A stretch of DNA of 58,300 nucleotides. Origin: JBNKWA01 sp050299555 (GTDB lineage Bacteria; Pseudomonadota; Alphaproteobacteria; Rhodobacterales; Rhodobacteraceae). The position numbers were made by a program, and so were the translations under genes. The notes under the pieces were generated by a model. It saw only the letters and a list, made by a program, of their open reading frames with translations. It had not been told where the DNA came from and ran no database searches. Numbering within the stretch: the stretch's first letter is position 1; each line of letters opens with the position of its first letter. Of this stretch, positions 43,284 through 51,154 are shown piece by piece. Location of the stretch: assembly GCA_050299555.1 (NCBI GenBank), contig JBNKWA010000059.1:1-58300 (forward strand). The letters are read 5' to 3'.

Positions 43284-43765
43284 GCCGCGCGCGGGCGCTC
43301 GTGGCGCTGGCCGCCAGCGGCTCGGCGGCGCTGCTGCTGGGGGCGCTGGCGTTCCAGTTCCTGGGCGGGCTGGCGCCGTGCAAGCTGTGCATCTGGCAGC
43401 GCTGGCCGCATGGGGTCGCCGTGGCCGTCGGCGCCCTGGTGCTGCTGATCGGCTGGCGACCGCTGATCCTCGCGGGCGCACTCGCCACGCTGACCACGTC
43501 CGCATTCGGACTGTACCATGCCGGCGTCGAGCAGGGCTGGTGGCAGGGCCCGAACACCTGCACCTCGGGTCCGATCGGCGGGCTTAGCCCGGACGAGCTG
43601 ATGGACCAGATCATGGCGGCGCCGCTGGTCCGCTGCGACGAGATCGCGTGGCAACTTGCCGGCATCTCCATGGCCGGCTGGAACGCAATTGTCTCGGCGG
43701 GGCTGGTCCTGCTGTGGGTCGCCGCCTGGCGCGCGGCTCAGGCCTCGAGCTCGGCGTCCCAGTAG
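43265..43765 (+). CDS. Disulfide bond formation protein B (DsbB family)
   Basis: A 166-residue four-span inner-membrane oxidoreductase that would reoxidise DsbA using quinones. The first periplasmic loop carries CKLC in LAPCKLCIWQRWPH, and the second loop has the spaced pair in PNTCTSG and LVRCDEIAW. Spans are at about 9-30, 45-63, 68-84 and 140-158. It starts inside the preceding VTT gene, so the two are co-translated, and its last 28 bp overlap the convergent HNH gene. Confidence 0.9.
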   Translation: MADGALSRARALVALAASGSAALLLGALAFQFLGGLAPCKLCIWQRWPHGVAVAVGALVLLIGWRPLILAGALATLTTSAFGLYHAGVEQGWWQGPNTCTSGPIGGLSPDELMDQIMAAPLVRCDEIAWQLAGISMAGWNAIVSAGLVLLWVAAWRAAQASSSASQ

Positions 43766-44322
43766 AGAAAGTCCATCCAGCTGTCGTGCAGGAAGTTGGG
43801 CGGGAACTTGCGCCCGACATTCTGCAGCTGCTCGGGGGTCGGCCGGAACGGCTGGCGCCGCATGTGCATCCGCGCCTGCTTCAGGGTCAGCGATCCCTTC
43901 TTCAGGTTGCAGCCGCCGCATGCGGCAACCACGTTCTCCCAGGTGGTCCGCCCGCCGCGGGCCCGCGGCAGCACGTGGTCGAAGGTCATCTCGCCCCGGG
44001 TGCCGCAATACTGGCAGGTGAACTCGTCGCGCAGGAACAGGTTGAAGCGGGTGAAGGCCACCTCGCGCGCCGGCCGGACGTATTCCTTGAGCACCACCAC
44101 CGAGGGGATGCGGATCTCGGTGGACGGCGAGTGCACCACGGTCTCGTATTCGGCCAGCACGGTCACCCGGTCGAGGAACGCCGCCTTGATGGCCTCCTGC
44201 CAGGGCCAGATCGACAGCGGCAGGTAGGACAGCGGCCGGAAGTCCGCATTCAGCACCAGCGCCGGGTGGTCGCGAAACCCGGTCGGACTTCGGATGATGC
44301 TGCTGTCGTAGGCACTCTCCAT
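43738..44322 (-). CDS. HNH endonuclease
   Basis: A 194-residue protein. The zinc-supported HNH centre is CQYCGTRGEMTFDHVLPRARGG followed by TWENVVAACGGCNLKKG (interrupted here by family variation): two CxxC pairs, the catalytic His in FDHV and the Asn in WENVV. The N-terminal half (ALVLNADFRPLSYLPLSIWPWQEAI) is typical of the widespread short chromosomal HNH family whose role is unknown. The ATG at 44322 (MESAYDSS) was preferred to an upstream ATG at 44397. Confidence 0.88.
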   Translation of the reverse strand: MESAYDSSIIRSPTGFRDHPALVLNADFRPLSYLPLSIWPWQEAIKAAFLDRVTVLAEYETVVHSPSTEIRIPSVVVLKEYVRPAREVAFTRFNLFLRDEFTCQYCGTRGEMTFDHVLPRARGGRTTWENVVAACGGCNLKKGSLTLKQARMHMRRQPFRPTPEQLQNVGRKFPPNFLHDSWMDFLYWDAELEA

Positions 44323-44529
44323 GGCGATTCTTGAACCCCGTCCTGCCCCAGGGTCCGGGAGCGCGGTCGAGACGCGCCCGTCCCCGATTGGTCGCAACTA
44401 TATCTCGCCCAAGGGTGCGGGCAATACCCTACATGGTGCCCGGATTCGGTGTCGAATCGCTGAATACCCCGCCTGATCGACGGTTTCGTGACGGTGGCGG
44501 GGGCGGCCGGCAGCGAGGACGGAGGCAGC

Positions 44530-44585
44530 GTCCCCATGGGGACGGGGGGTCAAGGTGTTGAAATTCAACCAGATCCTGTGGGGAC
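44530..44585 (+). repeat. GTCCCC dispersed repeat, copy 4 (56 bp)
   Basis: On the plus strand it starts GTCCCCATGGGGAC (44530-44543), then GGTCAAGG (44548-44555), then TGTTGAAATTCAAC, an 11-bp AT-rich near-palindrome (TTGAAATTCAA). It ends with GTGGGGAC (44578-44585). The head matches copy 1 over 28 bases with one or two differences. Confidence 0.75.
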
Positions 44586-44651
44586 GCCTTGGGGACGGGT
44601 CGGGGACCGGTTGGCGGCAGTCGGGCGCCGTCTTCGGGCCCCGAACGAGGT

Positions 44652-44706
44652 GTCCCCATGGGGATAGCTTGCAAGTTGTTGATATTGAACGGTTTATTGT
44701 GGGGAC
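44652..44706 (+). repeat. GTCCCC dispersed repeat, copy 5 (55 bp)
   Basis: Same orientation as copy 4, 66 bp downstream. The head is GTCCCCATGGGGAT (one base off the palindrome), then TTGCAAG in place of GGTCAAG, then TTGTTGATATTGAAC, a T-rich stretch, and GTGGGGAC at 44699-44706. It is the most diverged copy, but order, spacing and length are kept. Confidence 0.65.
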
Positions 44707-44707
44707 A

Positions 44708-45296
44708 TGTTCGGGGACGCCATCAACAGGGTCAATTCGGGCCTCGGCCGGCCGTGGTGCCGCGACTTCCCCAGAGTCGCGGGCGACAGGCGAATGGTTG
44801 CGCCGGGCACATCCGCCCGTTGTCGGCTGCGAGGCATTGTCATCGGGATCCAGGGGCGGATTTGTATCCAGCCTTTTGTACCGCCATCGCCACCTTCCTG
44901 ATCGGCGGCTGACCGTCGCCGAAAGCGCCGCCGGTTTCGTGGGTCTTTGCCGGCGTCTGGCTGGCGCTTTTGGCATTGGTCAGCTTTGCCGTGGAACGCG
45001 AGACCGTCGCTGGGGCCTGTTCACGGTATGCGGCTGGATGTGGTCCATGCGGACGGTCGTCGGACATCTCAATCTTGCAGCAGTGTCATGCTTCGCCCGA
45101 TTTGTCGGAGTGATCTTATTGCCGACATGGGGCCCGGTATGCGCGGGAGGCCGCGAAATGCGGCGCTGCCGGGGTGCGCTTTGACAAATTCACTTCAAGC
45201 ATGATTTCGGGCCGGAGTGGCGGTGCAGTTCCGGCAGGTGGTGGTCCTGATGACCCGGCCTGCACTCTGGCAACCGCCGCCGGGCAGCGGACAATC
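44708..45296. other. Gap without a supported gene
   Basis: This stretch after repeat copy 5 contains no open frame with a start, ribosome-binding site and family features. A short frame around 44939-45000 encodes a membrane-span-like WVFAGVWLALLALVSFAVE but has an in-frame stop just upstream and no start codon, so it may be a relic. Confidence 0.45.
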
Positions 45297-45317
45297 GATG
45301 GGTGCAGAGCACCCATC
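45297..45317 (-). terminator. Hairpin downstream of the carboxylesterase gene
   Basis: GATGGGTGC-AGA-GCACCCATC is a perfect 9-bp stem with a 3-nt loop, 38 bp after the stop codon at 45355 on the minus strand. There is no U-tract, so it may instead be a REP-like hairpin protecting the transcript end. Confidence 0.4.
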
Positions 45318-45354
45318 CTACGCGAATATCGGGCCTCGTGCGCCCCGGCCACGA

Positions 45355-46014
45355 CTAGCGCAGCTTCTCCTGCAGGAAGGCCAGCGCCAGGCCGAGCCCG
45401 TCGGGCGCGATGCCGTGGCCGACACCCTTGGAGACATGGGCATAGGTCTCGACCCCGACTTCGTCGAGCGCGTCTGCGGCCAGCGCCAGGTTCTCGGGCG
45501 GCACCACCTCGTCGGCATCGCCATGGACCAGCAGCACCGGGGGTTTCGACACGATCTCGGCCGCCAGCCGCTCGGGCGCCAGCAGCCGCCCGGAGAAGCC
45601 GGCGATGCCGGCCAGCGGCTCGGGCCGCCGCAGCGCCACGTGCAGCGCCATCATGGTGCCTTGCGAAAAGCCAAAGAGCGCGATCCTGTCCGGCGGCAGC
45701 CCGGTATCGGCGGTCAGCGCGTCGAGATAGGCGTTCAGCAGCGCCGAGGAAGCCTCGAGGCCAGCGGCGGCGGCCTCCTCGGAGGAGCCGTCGATCCACG
45801 GGATCGGGAACCATTGCCGCCCGAACGGGTTGCCGGCGCAGGCGTCGGGCGCGTTGGGCGCGACGAACAGCGTCCGCTGGAGGTGGCGGCCCAGCGGCTC
45901 GGCGAGGCCGATCAGATCGTTGCCGTCGGCACCGTAGCCGTGCAGGAAGACGACGATGTTCTCGGGCGGCTTGTCGCCCTTGGGCGCGTGGCGTGGTCCG
46001 TCGAGCGTGGTCAT
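45355..46014 (-). CDS. Alpha/beta-hydrolase, carboxylesterase/phospholipase type (YpfH-like)
   Basis: A 219-residue serine esterase. The oxyanion-hole region is VVFLHGYGADG. The nucleophile elbow is GFSQGTMMA (Ser near 120). The catalytic Asp is in LVHGDADEVVP and the His in GVGHGIAPDG. This matches the phospholipase/carboxylesterase (YpfH/acyl-protein thioesterase-like) family. Its ATG overlaps the stop of the upstream glycosylase gene (ATGA), so the two are co-translated. Confidence 0.9.
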   Translation of the reverse strand: MTTLDGPRHAPKGDKPPENIVVFLHGYGADGNDLIGLAEPLGRHLQRTLFVAPNAPDACAGNPFGRQWFPIPWIDGSSEEAAAAGLEASSALLNAYLDALTADTGLPPDRIALFGFSQGTMMALHVALRRPEPLAGIAGFSGRLLAPERLAAEIVSKPPVLLVHGDADEVVPPENLALAADALDEVGVETYAHVSKGVGHGIAPDGLGLALAFLQEKLR

Positions 46015-46649
46015 GCGGTCGTCACCCCTTCGCGGCCCCTGACCGCCGCGTAATACTGCCACAGAAGGCAGGCCGCAACGCTGCGCCATGGCGACCATCG
46101 GGCGGCCATGGCGCGGAAGTCACGCTCGGCCGGGCGGCGGGGGAGGCCGAAGAGCTGCCGCGCCGCCTCCTGCAGGGCGAGATCGCCGGCGGCGAAGACA
46201 TCGCGGCGGCCGAGGGCGAACATGACGTAGATCTCGGCGGTCCAGCGGCCGATCCCGGGCAGCGCGGTCAAGGCGGCGATGGCGGTTTCGTCGTCGGCCG
46301 CGGCCAGCGCGTTCCAGTCGGGGGCGGCGGTGGCCAGCGCCCTGGCATAGCGGGCCTTCTGCCGCGACAGGCCGCAGGCGCGCAAGGCATCGTCATCGGC
46401 GGCGGCGAGCGGTTCGGGGGCGGCGAGGCCGGCGGCCTCGAGCCGGGACCAGACCGAGGCGGCAGAGGCGACCGAGACCTGCTGGCTGACGATCATCGAC
46501 AGGAGCGCGGCAAAGCCGTGCGGGCGGCGGCGGAGCCGGAGCGGGCCGATGCGGTCGCGGGCCTCGGCAAAGCGCGGCTCGATGCCGATCAGCGCCGCGG
46601 CGCCGGCGGCGAGATCGTCGATGGTGTCGATGCGAACGGTGGCGTTCAT
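46011..46649 (-). CDS. DNA-3-methyladenine glycosylase (AlkA/HhH-GPD family)
   Basis: A 212-residue base-excision repair enzyme. The helix-hairpin-helix is LPGIGRWTAEIYVMFAL, followed by the catalytic Asp in FAAGDLALQEA. An upstream LLSMIVSQQVSVASAASVW is the typical helix of the AlkA/MAG branch. It removes alkylated bases from DNA. It is shorter than E. coli AlkA because it lacks the N-terminal domain, as in many bacterial relatives. It is divergent from the MFS transporter across 40 bp. Confidence 0.9.
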   Translation of the reverse strand: MNATVRIDTIDDLAAGAAALIGIEPRFAEARDRIGPLRLRRRPHGFAALLSMIVSQQVSVASAASVWSRLEAAGLAAPEPLAAADDDALRACGLSRQKARYARALATAAPDWNALAAADDETAIAALTALPGIGRWTAEIYVMFALGRRDVFAAGDLALQEAARQLFGLPRRPAERDFRAMAARWSPWRSVAACLLWQYYAAVRGREGVTTA

Positions 46650-46689
46650 CCGGCTGGACAATAGGCGGCGGGCGGGTAGAAGCAAGCGC

Positions 46690-47913
46690 ATGGCCAGCAC
46701 CACCCTTGACGATCCGGACCGGACCGCCCGACGCAATGTCGCGGTGCTGGTGGCGGCGCAGGGTCTGCTCGGGGCGCAGATGCCGGTGATCTTCATCCTC
46801 GGCGGGCTGGCCGGACAGATGCTGGCCGAGAACAAGTGCCTGGCGACGCTGCCGATCTCGCTGATCGTCTTCGGCTCGATGCTGACGGCGCCGTGGCTGT
46901 CGGCGCTGATGCAGCGTTTCGGGCGGCGGCCGGGGTTCATGCTGGGCGCGCTGGGCGGGGCGGCCGGCAGCGGGCTGTGCGCGCTGGCGATGTTCCGCGA
47001 GTCGTTCGGGCTGTTGCTGGCCGGGGCGCTGCTGACCGGCATCTACATGTCGGCGCAGGGCTTTTACCGCTTCGCCGCCGCCGACACCGCGAGCGAGACC
47101 TTCCGGCCCAAGGCGATCAGCTGGGTGATGGCCGGCGGGCTGATCTCGGCCGTGGTGGGACCGCAGCTGGTGAAGCTGACCCGCGACCTGATCGGCGGCG
47201 TGGATTTCGCCGGGGCGTTCCTGGTGGTGATGGGGCTGAACCTGATCGGCATGCTGATGTTCCTGATGCTGCGCATCCCTAGGCCGCCGGCCCCGGCGCC
47301 GGGCGAGGCGGCCGGGCGGAGCCGGCGGGAACTGCTGCGCGAGCCGCGGATCGTCGTCGCCATGCTCTGCGCGATGATCTCGTACGCGCTGATGAACCTG
47401 GTGATGACCTCGACGCCGCTGGCGGTGGTGGGCTGCGGCTATACCACCGACAATGCCGCCGACGTGGTGATGGCGCATGTGCTGGGCATGTTCGCGCCAT
47501 CGTTCTTCACCGGGCACCTGATCGCGCGGTTCGGCAGCGCGCGGATCATCGCCACCGGGCTGGCGATCCTCGCGAGCGCCGGACTGGTAGCGCTGTCGGG
47601 GGTCGATCTGACCAATTTCTTCGTGGCCCTGGTGCTGCTGGGTCTGGGCTGGAATTTCGGCTTCATCGGCGCCACCGCCATGCTGACTTCGGCCCACCGG
47701 CCGCAGGAGCGGGGGCGGGTGCAGGGGATGAACGATTTCGCCGTCTTCGGCATGGTGACCTTGTCCTCGCTGGCCTCGGGCACGTTGATGAACTGTTCGG
47801 GCAGCACGCCGGTGGCCGGCTGGCAGGCGGTCAACCTCGCCATGCTGCCGCTTCTCAGCCTCGCCGGCGGGGTGCTGATCTGGCTGGTCATGACCCGGCG
47901 GCGCACCGCCTGA
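46690..47913 (+). CDS. MFS transporter
   Basis: A 407-residue inner-membrane permease with twelve predicted spans in two six-span halves. The conserved loop between spans 2 and 3 is ALMQRFGRRPGFMLGALGG, and the matching second-half loop is LIARFGSARIIATGL. The central loop (about 195-220) is Pro/Arg-rich. No substrate can be assigned. It is followed by a 496-bp gap with repeats. Confidence 0.88.
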   Translation: MASTTLDDPDRTARRNVAVLVAAQGLLGAQMPVIFILGGLAGQMLAENKCLATLPISLIVFGSMLTAPWLSALMQRFGRRPGFMLGALGGAAGSGLCALAMFRESFGLLLAGALLTGIYMSAQGFYRFAAADTASETFRPKAISWVMAGGLISAVVGPQLVKLTRDLIGGVDFAGAFLVVMGLNLIGMLMFLMLRIPRPPAPAPGEAAGRSRRELLREPRIVVAMLCAMISYALMNLVMTSTPLAVVGCGYTTDNAADVVMAHVLGMFAPSFFTGHLIARFGSARIIATGLAILASAGLVALSGVDLTNFFVALVLLGLGWNFGFIGATAMLTSAHRPQERGRVQGMNDFAVFGMVTLSSLASGTLMNCSGSTPVAGWQAVNLAMLPLLSLAGGVLIWLVMTRRRTA

Positions 47914-48064
47914 GCAAAGCCGGGGCTGGGCTGGGGCTGGCTCCCGCCGTCCCGCGCCGGCGCGCCCCTACCCTCACGCCCCCTGCCCTCACGCTCGGCG
48001 CATTCGCAACCAGGGCCTGCCCGAAGAGGACCGCCGACGGCCGATGTCGGGACCCGCGCGCAGG

Positions 48065-48084
48065 GTGGCCCCGCAAGGGGCCAC
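48065..48084. repeat. Perfect inverted repeat (possible terminator) after the MFS gene
   Basis: GTGGCCCC-GCAA-GGGGCCAC is a perfect 8-bp stem with a GCAA tetraloop. It lies about 150 bp after the MFS stop. No U-tract follows. Confidence 0.4.
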
Positions 48085-48253
48085 GGGCGCGCGGGCCGGG
48101 CCCAAACCGAAACGAGCGCGCCTGGCCGTCAGGCCAGGCGGCGAGAGAGGGCGGGAGCCGCCGCTCTCGGGGTGCCGGCAGCACGGGCGGCTCGCCCGTC
48201 CGGGCCGTGCGGCCAGTCACGCTGGGGCGCGGTGACCAACCGGACCGGGGCCC

Positions 48254-48320
48254 GCATCGCGCCCCGATCGCGCCCGGATCGTGCCCTGATCGCGCCCGGA
48301 TCGCGCCCGGATCGCGCCCG
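48254..48320. repeat. 11-bp tandem repeat array, unit GATCGCGCCCG
   Basis: Five consecutive 11-bp units run from 48266 to 48320; four are exact and one reads GATCGTGCCCT. A degenerate unit precedes them. The array is in the non-coding gap between the MFS gene and the convergent phytoene synthase-like gene. Variable copy number between strains would be expected. Confidence 0.75.
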
Positions 48321-48363
48321 GGCGCGAGGGTGGGAGGGCGGGGAGCGCCCGGGCGCGATCCAT

Positions 48364-48416
48364 TCTCTGCGGTCTCACCAGGGCCCGGGCGCATCCTCTC
48401 TCTGCGGTCTCACCAG
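48364..48416. repeat. 35-bp duplication spanning the stop codon of the phytoene synthase-like gene
   Basis: TCTCTGCGGTCTCACCAG occurs at 48364-48381 and 48399-48416, 35 bp apart, with similar flanks (GGGCGCGATCC and GGGCGCATCC). The second copy holds the gene's last codons and stop (TGA at 48410-48412 on the minus strand); the first copy repeats them downstream of the gene. It looks like a recent tandem duplication at the gene's 3' end. Confidence 0.7.
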
Positions 48417-49246
48417 CGGCCGGTCGTCGCCCTCGCCAGGAAGGCCAGGCGCGCGCGGAACGGCGCCACCTCGACGCCGCCGGCGAACAGCCGTTCCGGC
48501 TCGCGTGCCAGCCGCTTCAGCACCCGTTCCGCCTGCCAGCCGGCCATCAGCGCCGGGTGCGCGGCGGTAGGCACCGATGGCCGCGCGCGCCGCGCCTCGG
48601 CCAGCTTGCGCAGGCCGGCCTCGGCCAGCGACCGGACCTCCTCGGCCAGCGGCGGCTGCACGCCGTGGCCAAGCTGGTGCCGGCCGCCGGCATTGTGCGC
48701 CCCGGGCAGCGCCTCGCGGCCGCGGTTCTTCAAGGCCGGCAGGGCACGCAGCAGATTGGCCGCCCCGGACGCCCAGCCATGGGCCCGGATGGCCGGCTCC
48801 GCGGCCGCCGGTGCCCCCAGGGCCGCGCCGGCCAGCCACGTCAGCCCCGCCGCCGTGGCCTCGAGATAGGCGTGCAGCGCGGCACGGCTTTCCGGCGGGC
48901 CGGGATGGGCATCGTCGCGCCGCGCCGCGATCAGCGCCGCGAACGGCGCCTGCGGCAATCCCGCAGCGCGGATGGTATCGGCCAGCGGCGCCGTCACCTC
49001 GTGGGCGCGCGGCGGCTTGCCGTCATAGATCTCGGCCAGCGCATCGGCCCACCATTGCAGCCGCATCTCGGCCAGCAGCGGCTCGGAGGCGACCAGAGGC
49101 GCGCGCGCCACCTCGAGATTGAAGGCGTAGAGCGCCATCAGGTGGCCGCGGCCGGGCAACGGTGCCAGCATGGCGCTGCGGAAACGCTCGGGATCGCCGC
49201 GGGCCACCAGCCCGGCGCAGGCGTCGTAACCGGCCTCTGGCGTCAC
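48410..49246 (-). CDS. Squalene/phytoene synthase-family protein, NDUFAF6-like
   Basis: A 278-residue helical protein of the trans-isoprenyl diphosphate synthase fold (HLMALYAFNLEVARAPLVASEPLLAEMRLQWWADAL, described in two parts). The two Asp-rich DxxxD diphosphate-binding motifs are absent: the first position reads QWWADAL and the second GAANLLRALPAL. It is therefore unlikely to make squalene or phytoene and resembles the NDUFAF6-type complex I assembly factors. It starts at a GTG overlapping the methyltransferase stop (GTGA). Confidence 0.75.
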   Translation of the reverse strand: MTPEAGYDACAGLVARGDPERFRSAMLAPLPGRGHLMALYAFNLEVARAPLVASEPLLAEMRLQWWADALAEIYDGKPPRAHEVTAPLADTIRAAGLPQAPFAALIAARRDDAHPGPPESRAALHAYLEATAAGLTWLAGAALGAPAAAEPAIRAHGWASGAANLLRALPALKNRGREALPGAHNAGGRHQLGHGVQPPLAEEVRSLAEAGLRKLAEARRARPSVPTAAHPALMAGWQAERVLKRLAREPERLFAGGVEVAPFRARLAFLARATTGRW

Positions 49247-49962
49247 TGCGGCCGCACGACAAAGACCGCATAGCCATATTCCCGGCGACAGGCGCGCCAG
49301 GCGGCGATTTCGGCCATGGCGTCGTCGAGCACCTTGGCCAGACCTTCGGGTGCCCGGGGGCGCAGCGCCGCCACGCGGGCCTCGAGCGGACCGTAATAGG
49401 CCTCCCAGGCGGCGTCGGAGAGCACCTTGTGGTCGATGACCCAGAAGCCAGCCTCGGCCACCAGCCGGGCGACGCCGTCGAGATCGGTCATCGCGCGGTA
49501 GTCGAGGGCGTTGGCGCGCGCCCCGACCGAGGGCGCGGGTGTCAGCCACACCGCCTCGCTGAACCCGATGCTGCCGCCGGGCGCCAGCAGCCGCCGCCAG
49601 GCCCGGAGCGCCCGCCCGACCCCCACGGCATAGGCGGCGCTGGCCGACCAGATGAACTCGAACCTGCCCTCGACCTTCAGCATGTCGCCGGCGATGGCGG
49701 TCACCCTGGGATCGCCCTGCCAGGCCGCCCGGATGCGGCGCGTGAAGGGCGGGTGCAGGTCGATGGCGGTGACATGGCCCGAGGGTGCGTTGGACAGCAG
49801 CGCCGCGATGTCGGCACCCGAGCCGCAGCCGGCATCGAGGATGCGGGCATGGCGCGGCACGCCGGCCTGGGCCATGGCCCAGTCGAGGCTGGCACGATCG
49901 CCGGGCCCCTGCCGCGGGAGATCGTCATAGAGCGTCCAGAAGGCGTCCAGCACGTCTGCCAC
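49243..49962 (-). CDS. SAM-dependent methyltransferase
   Basis: A 239-residue class I methyltransferase. Motif I is ILDAGCGSGADIAALL (about 42-57), motif II region HVTAIDLHPPF, and RRLLAPGGSIGFSEAVW the later strand. It is translationally coupled to the phytoene synthase-like gene. The acceptor is unknown. Confidence 0.85.
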   Translation of the reverse strand: MADVLDAFWTLYDDLPRQGPGDRASLDWAMAQAGVPRHARILDAGCGSGADIAALLSNAPSGHVTAIDLHPPFTRRIRAAWQGDPRVTAIAGDMLKVEGRFEFIWSASAAYAVGVGRALRAWRRLLAPGGSIGFSEAVWLTPAPSVGARANALDYRAMTDLDGVARLVAEAGFWVIDHKVLSDAAWEAYYGPLEARVAALRPRAPEGLAKVLDDAMAEIAAWRACRREYGYAVFVVRPQ

Positions 49963-50050
49963 GGCCCCATGGTCGCCGGCCGGTGGCGGTATGGCAAGGG
50001 CCTAAGATTTGTCTGTGTCCGAAAATAAATCGCGGGCGACGCGGGACGAC

Positions 50051-50078
50051 AAAAAAAGGGCCGCGACAGGCGCGGCCC
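50051..50078 (-). terminator. Rho-independent terminator
   Basis: On the minus strand GGGCCGCG-CCTGT-CGCGGCCC is followed by seven T residues. It ends the transcript of the small gene at 50121-50291. Confidence 0.85.
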
Positions 50079-50120
50079 CAGGCTTCGGGAGGAAAGCGGT
50101 CAGAGGGAAGGCGCGCAGCG

Positions 50121-50291
50121 TCAGGCGTGCGACACCGAATGGAAGGCCGCGCGGATGCGGGCCGGAATGGCAGCGATGGCGCTGAACAGCGCACGGGTTC
50201 CGTCGGCAAGGTAGGCCGCGCGCAGGGCCCGGGCCTCGGCCTCGTAGCGGCGGATGGCCTCATGGGTGATGGTCGGAACGTCGTTGGTCAT
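50121..50291 (-). CDS. Small protein, RSP_7527-like
   Basis: A 56-residue protein beginning MTNDVPTITHEAIRRYEAEARALRAAYLADG and ending in a short amphipathic RARAAF-type tail. This resembles the small Rhodobacterales RSP_7527-type proteins of unknown function. It has a good GGAG ribosome-binding site 8 bases before the ATG and its own terminator 43 bp after the stop, so it is very likely a real, independently expressed gene. It may act as a small regulator, but nothing in the sequence proves that. Confidence 0.65.
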   Translation of the reverse strand: MTNDVPTITHEAIRRYEAEARALRAAYLADGTRALFSAIAAIPARIRAAFHSVSHA

Positions 50292-50431
50292 CTGGTTACT
50301 CCGTCACTTGCGGCCGCGGGATCGTGCGGCCTTGCTGGTGACAAGCTAGGATACCGGAGTGGATGTTGCACCGCACAATAGTCGAAAGCCGCCATGCACC
50401 TGACGCATGGGTCGGGGGGGCGCCGACCGGT

Positions 50432-51154
50432 TCAGGCGCGGACGGTCCGAGCGGCCGGGGCGGTCCTGCGGTCGCGGTTGAGGTGGCGAAGATAGCGCCT
50501 TTCCAGCCAGCGGAACACCGCGACCACCACGAAGGTAATGCTCATGTAGAGCAGCGCCGCGGTGATGAAGCCCTCATAGGCCACGTAAAACTTGGCGTTC
50601 AGGGTACGGCCGGCGCCGAGAATGTCCTGGATGGTGATGACGCTGGCCAGCGACGAGCCGTGCAGCATGAACACCACCTCGTTGCCGTATTGCGGCAGGG
50701 CGCGGCGCAGCGCCGAGGGGATCACCACCAGCGCGTAGACTTGCAGCATCGTCATACCGAGCGCCCGGGCGGCCTCCACCTCGCCCTTGGCCGTGGTCTG
50801 CACGGCACCGCGGATGATCTCGGTCGCATAGGCGCCGGAATTGAGCGCGAAGGCGATCAGCGCGCACCACCATGGGCTGCGCAGGAAGGTCCAGGCCCAG
50901 CTGTCGCGGACGAACTCGAACTGACCGAGCCCGTAGTAGATCAGGTAGAGCTGCACCAGAAGCGGCGTGCCGCGGAAGAGGTAGACATAGCCGTTGATCA
51001 GCGGCGAGGCATAGGGCACGCGGCGGGCGCGGGCGATGCCGCAGGGCAGTGCGATCAGAAAGCCGATCGCGATCGCCAGCGCGGTGAGTTGCAGCGTCAG
51101 CCAGATGCCGTTCAGGAACATCGGCCAATTGGCAAGGATCAGGTCAAGGCGCAT
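50432..51154 (-). CDS. Polar amino-acid ABC transporter permease (HisM/ArtM-type)
   Basis: A 240-residue inner-membrane permease with five spans and the ABC permease EAA loop KGEVEAARALGMTMLQVYALVVIPSALR. The N-terminal NWPMFLNGIWLTLQLT and FRGTPLLVQLYLIYYGLG are hallmarks of the His/Glu/Gln/Arg/opine uptake subfamily. Its ATG overlaps the end of the partner permease by 11 bp, so the two form one operon. Confidence 0.93.
   Translation of the reverse strand: MRLDLILANWPMFLNGIWLTLQLTALAIAIGFLIALPCGIARARRVPYASPLINGYVYLFRGTPLLVQLYLIYYGLGQFEFVRDSWAWTFLRSPWWCALIAFALNSGAYATEIIRGAVQTTAKGEVEAARALGMTMLQVYALVVIPSALRRALPQYGNEVVFMLHGSSLASVITIQDILGAGRTLNAKFYVAYEGFITAALLYMSITFVVVAVFRWLERRYLRHLNRDRRTAPAARTVRA

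Noticed and set aside
44555..45184. A 209-codon plus-strand open frame in the repeat-containing gap
   Set aside because: Its beginning lies inside repeat copies 4 and 5, the codon use is not coding-like and no family resemblance is seen.
48254..48320. Tandem array considered as a CRISPR
   Set aside because: Units are 11 bp with no spacers and no cas genes are present.
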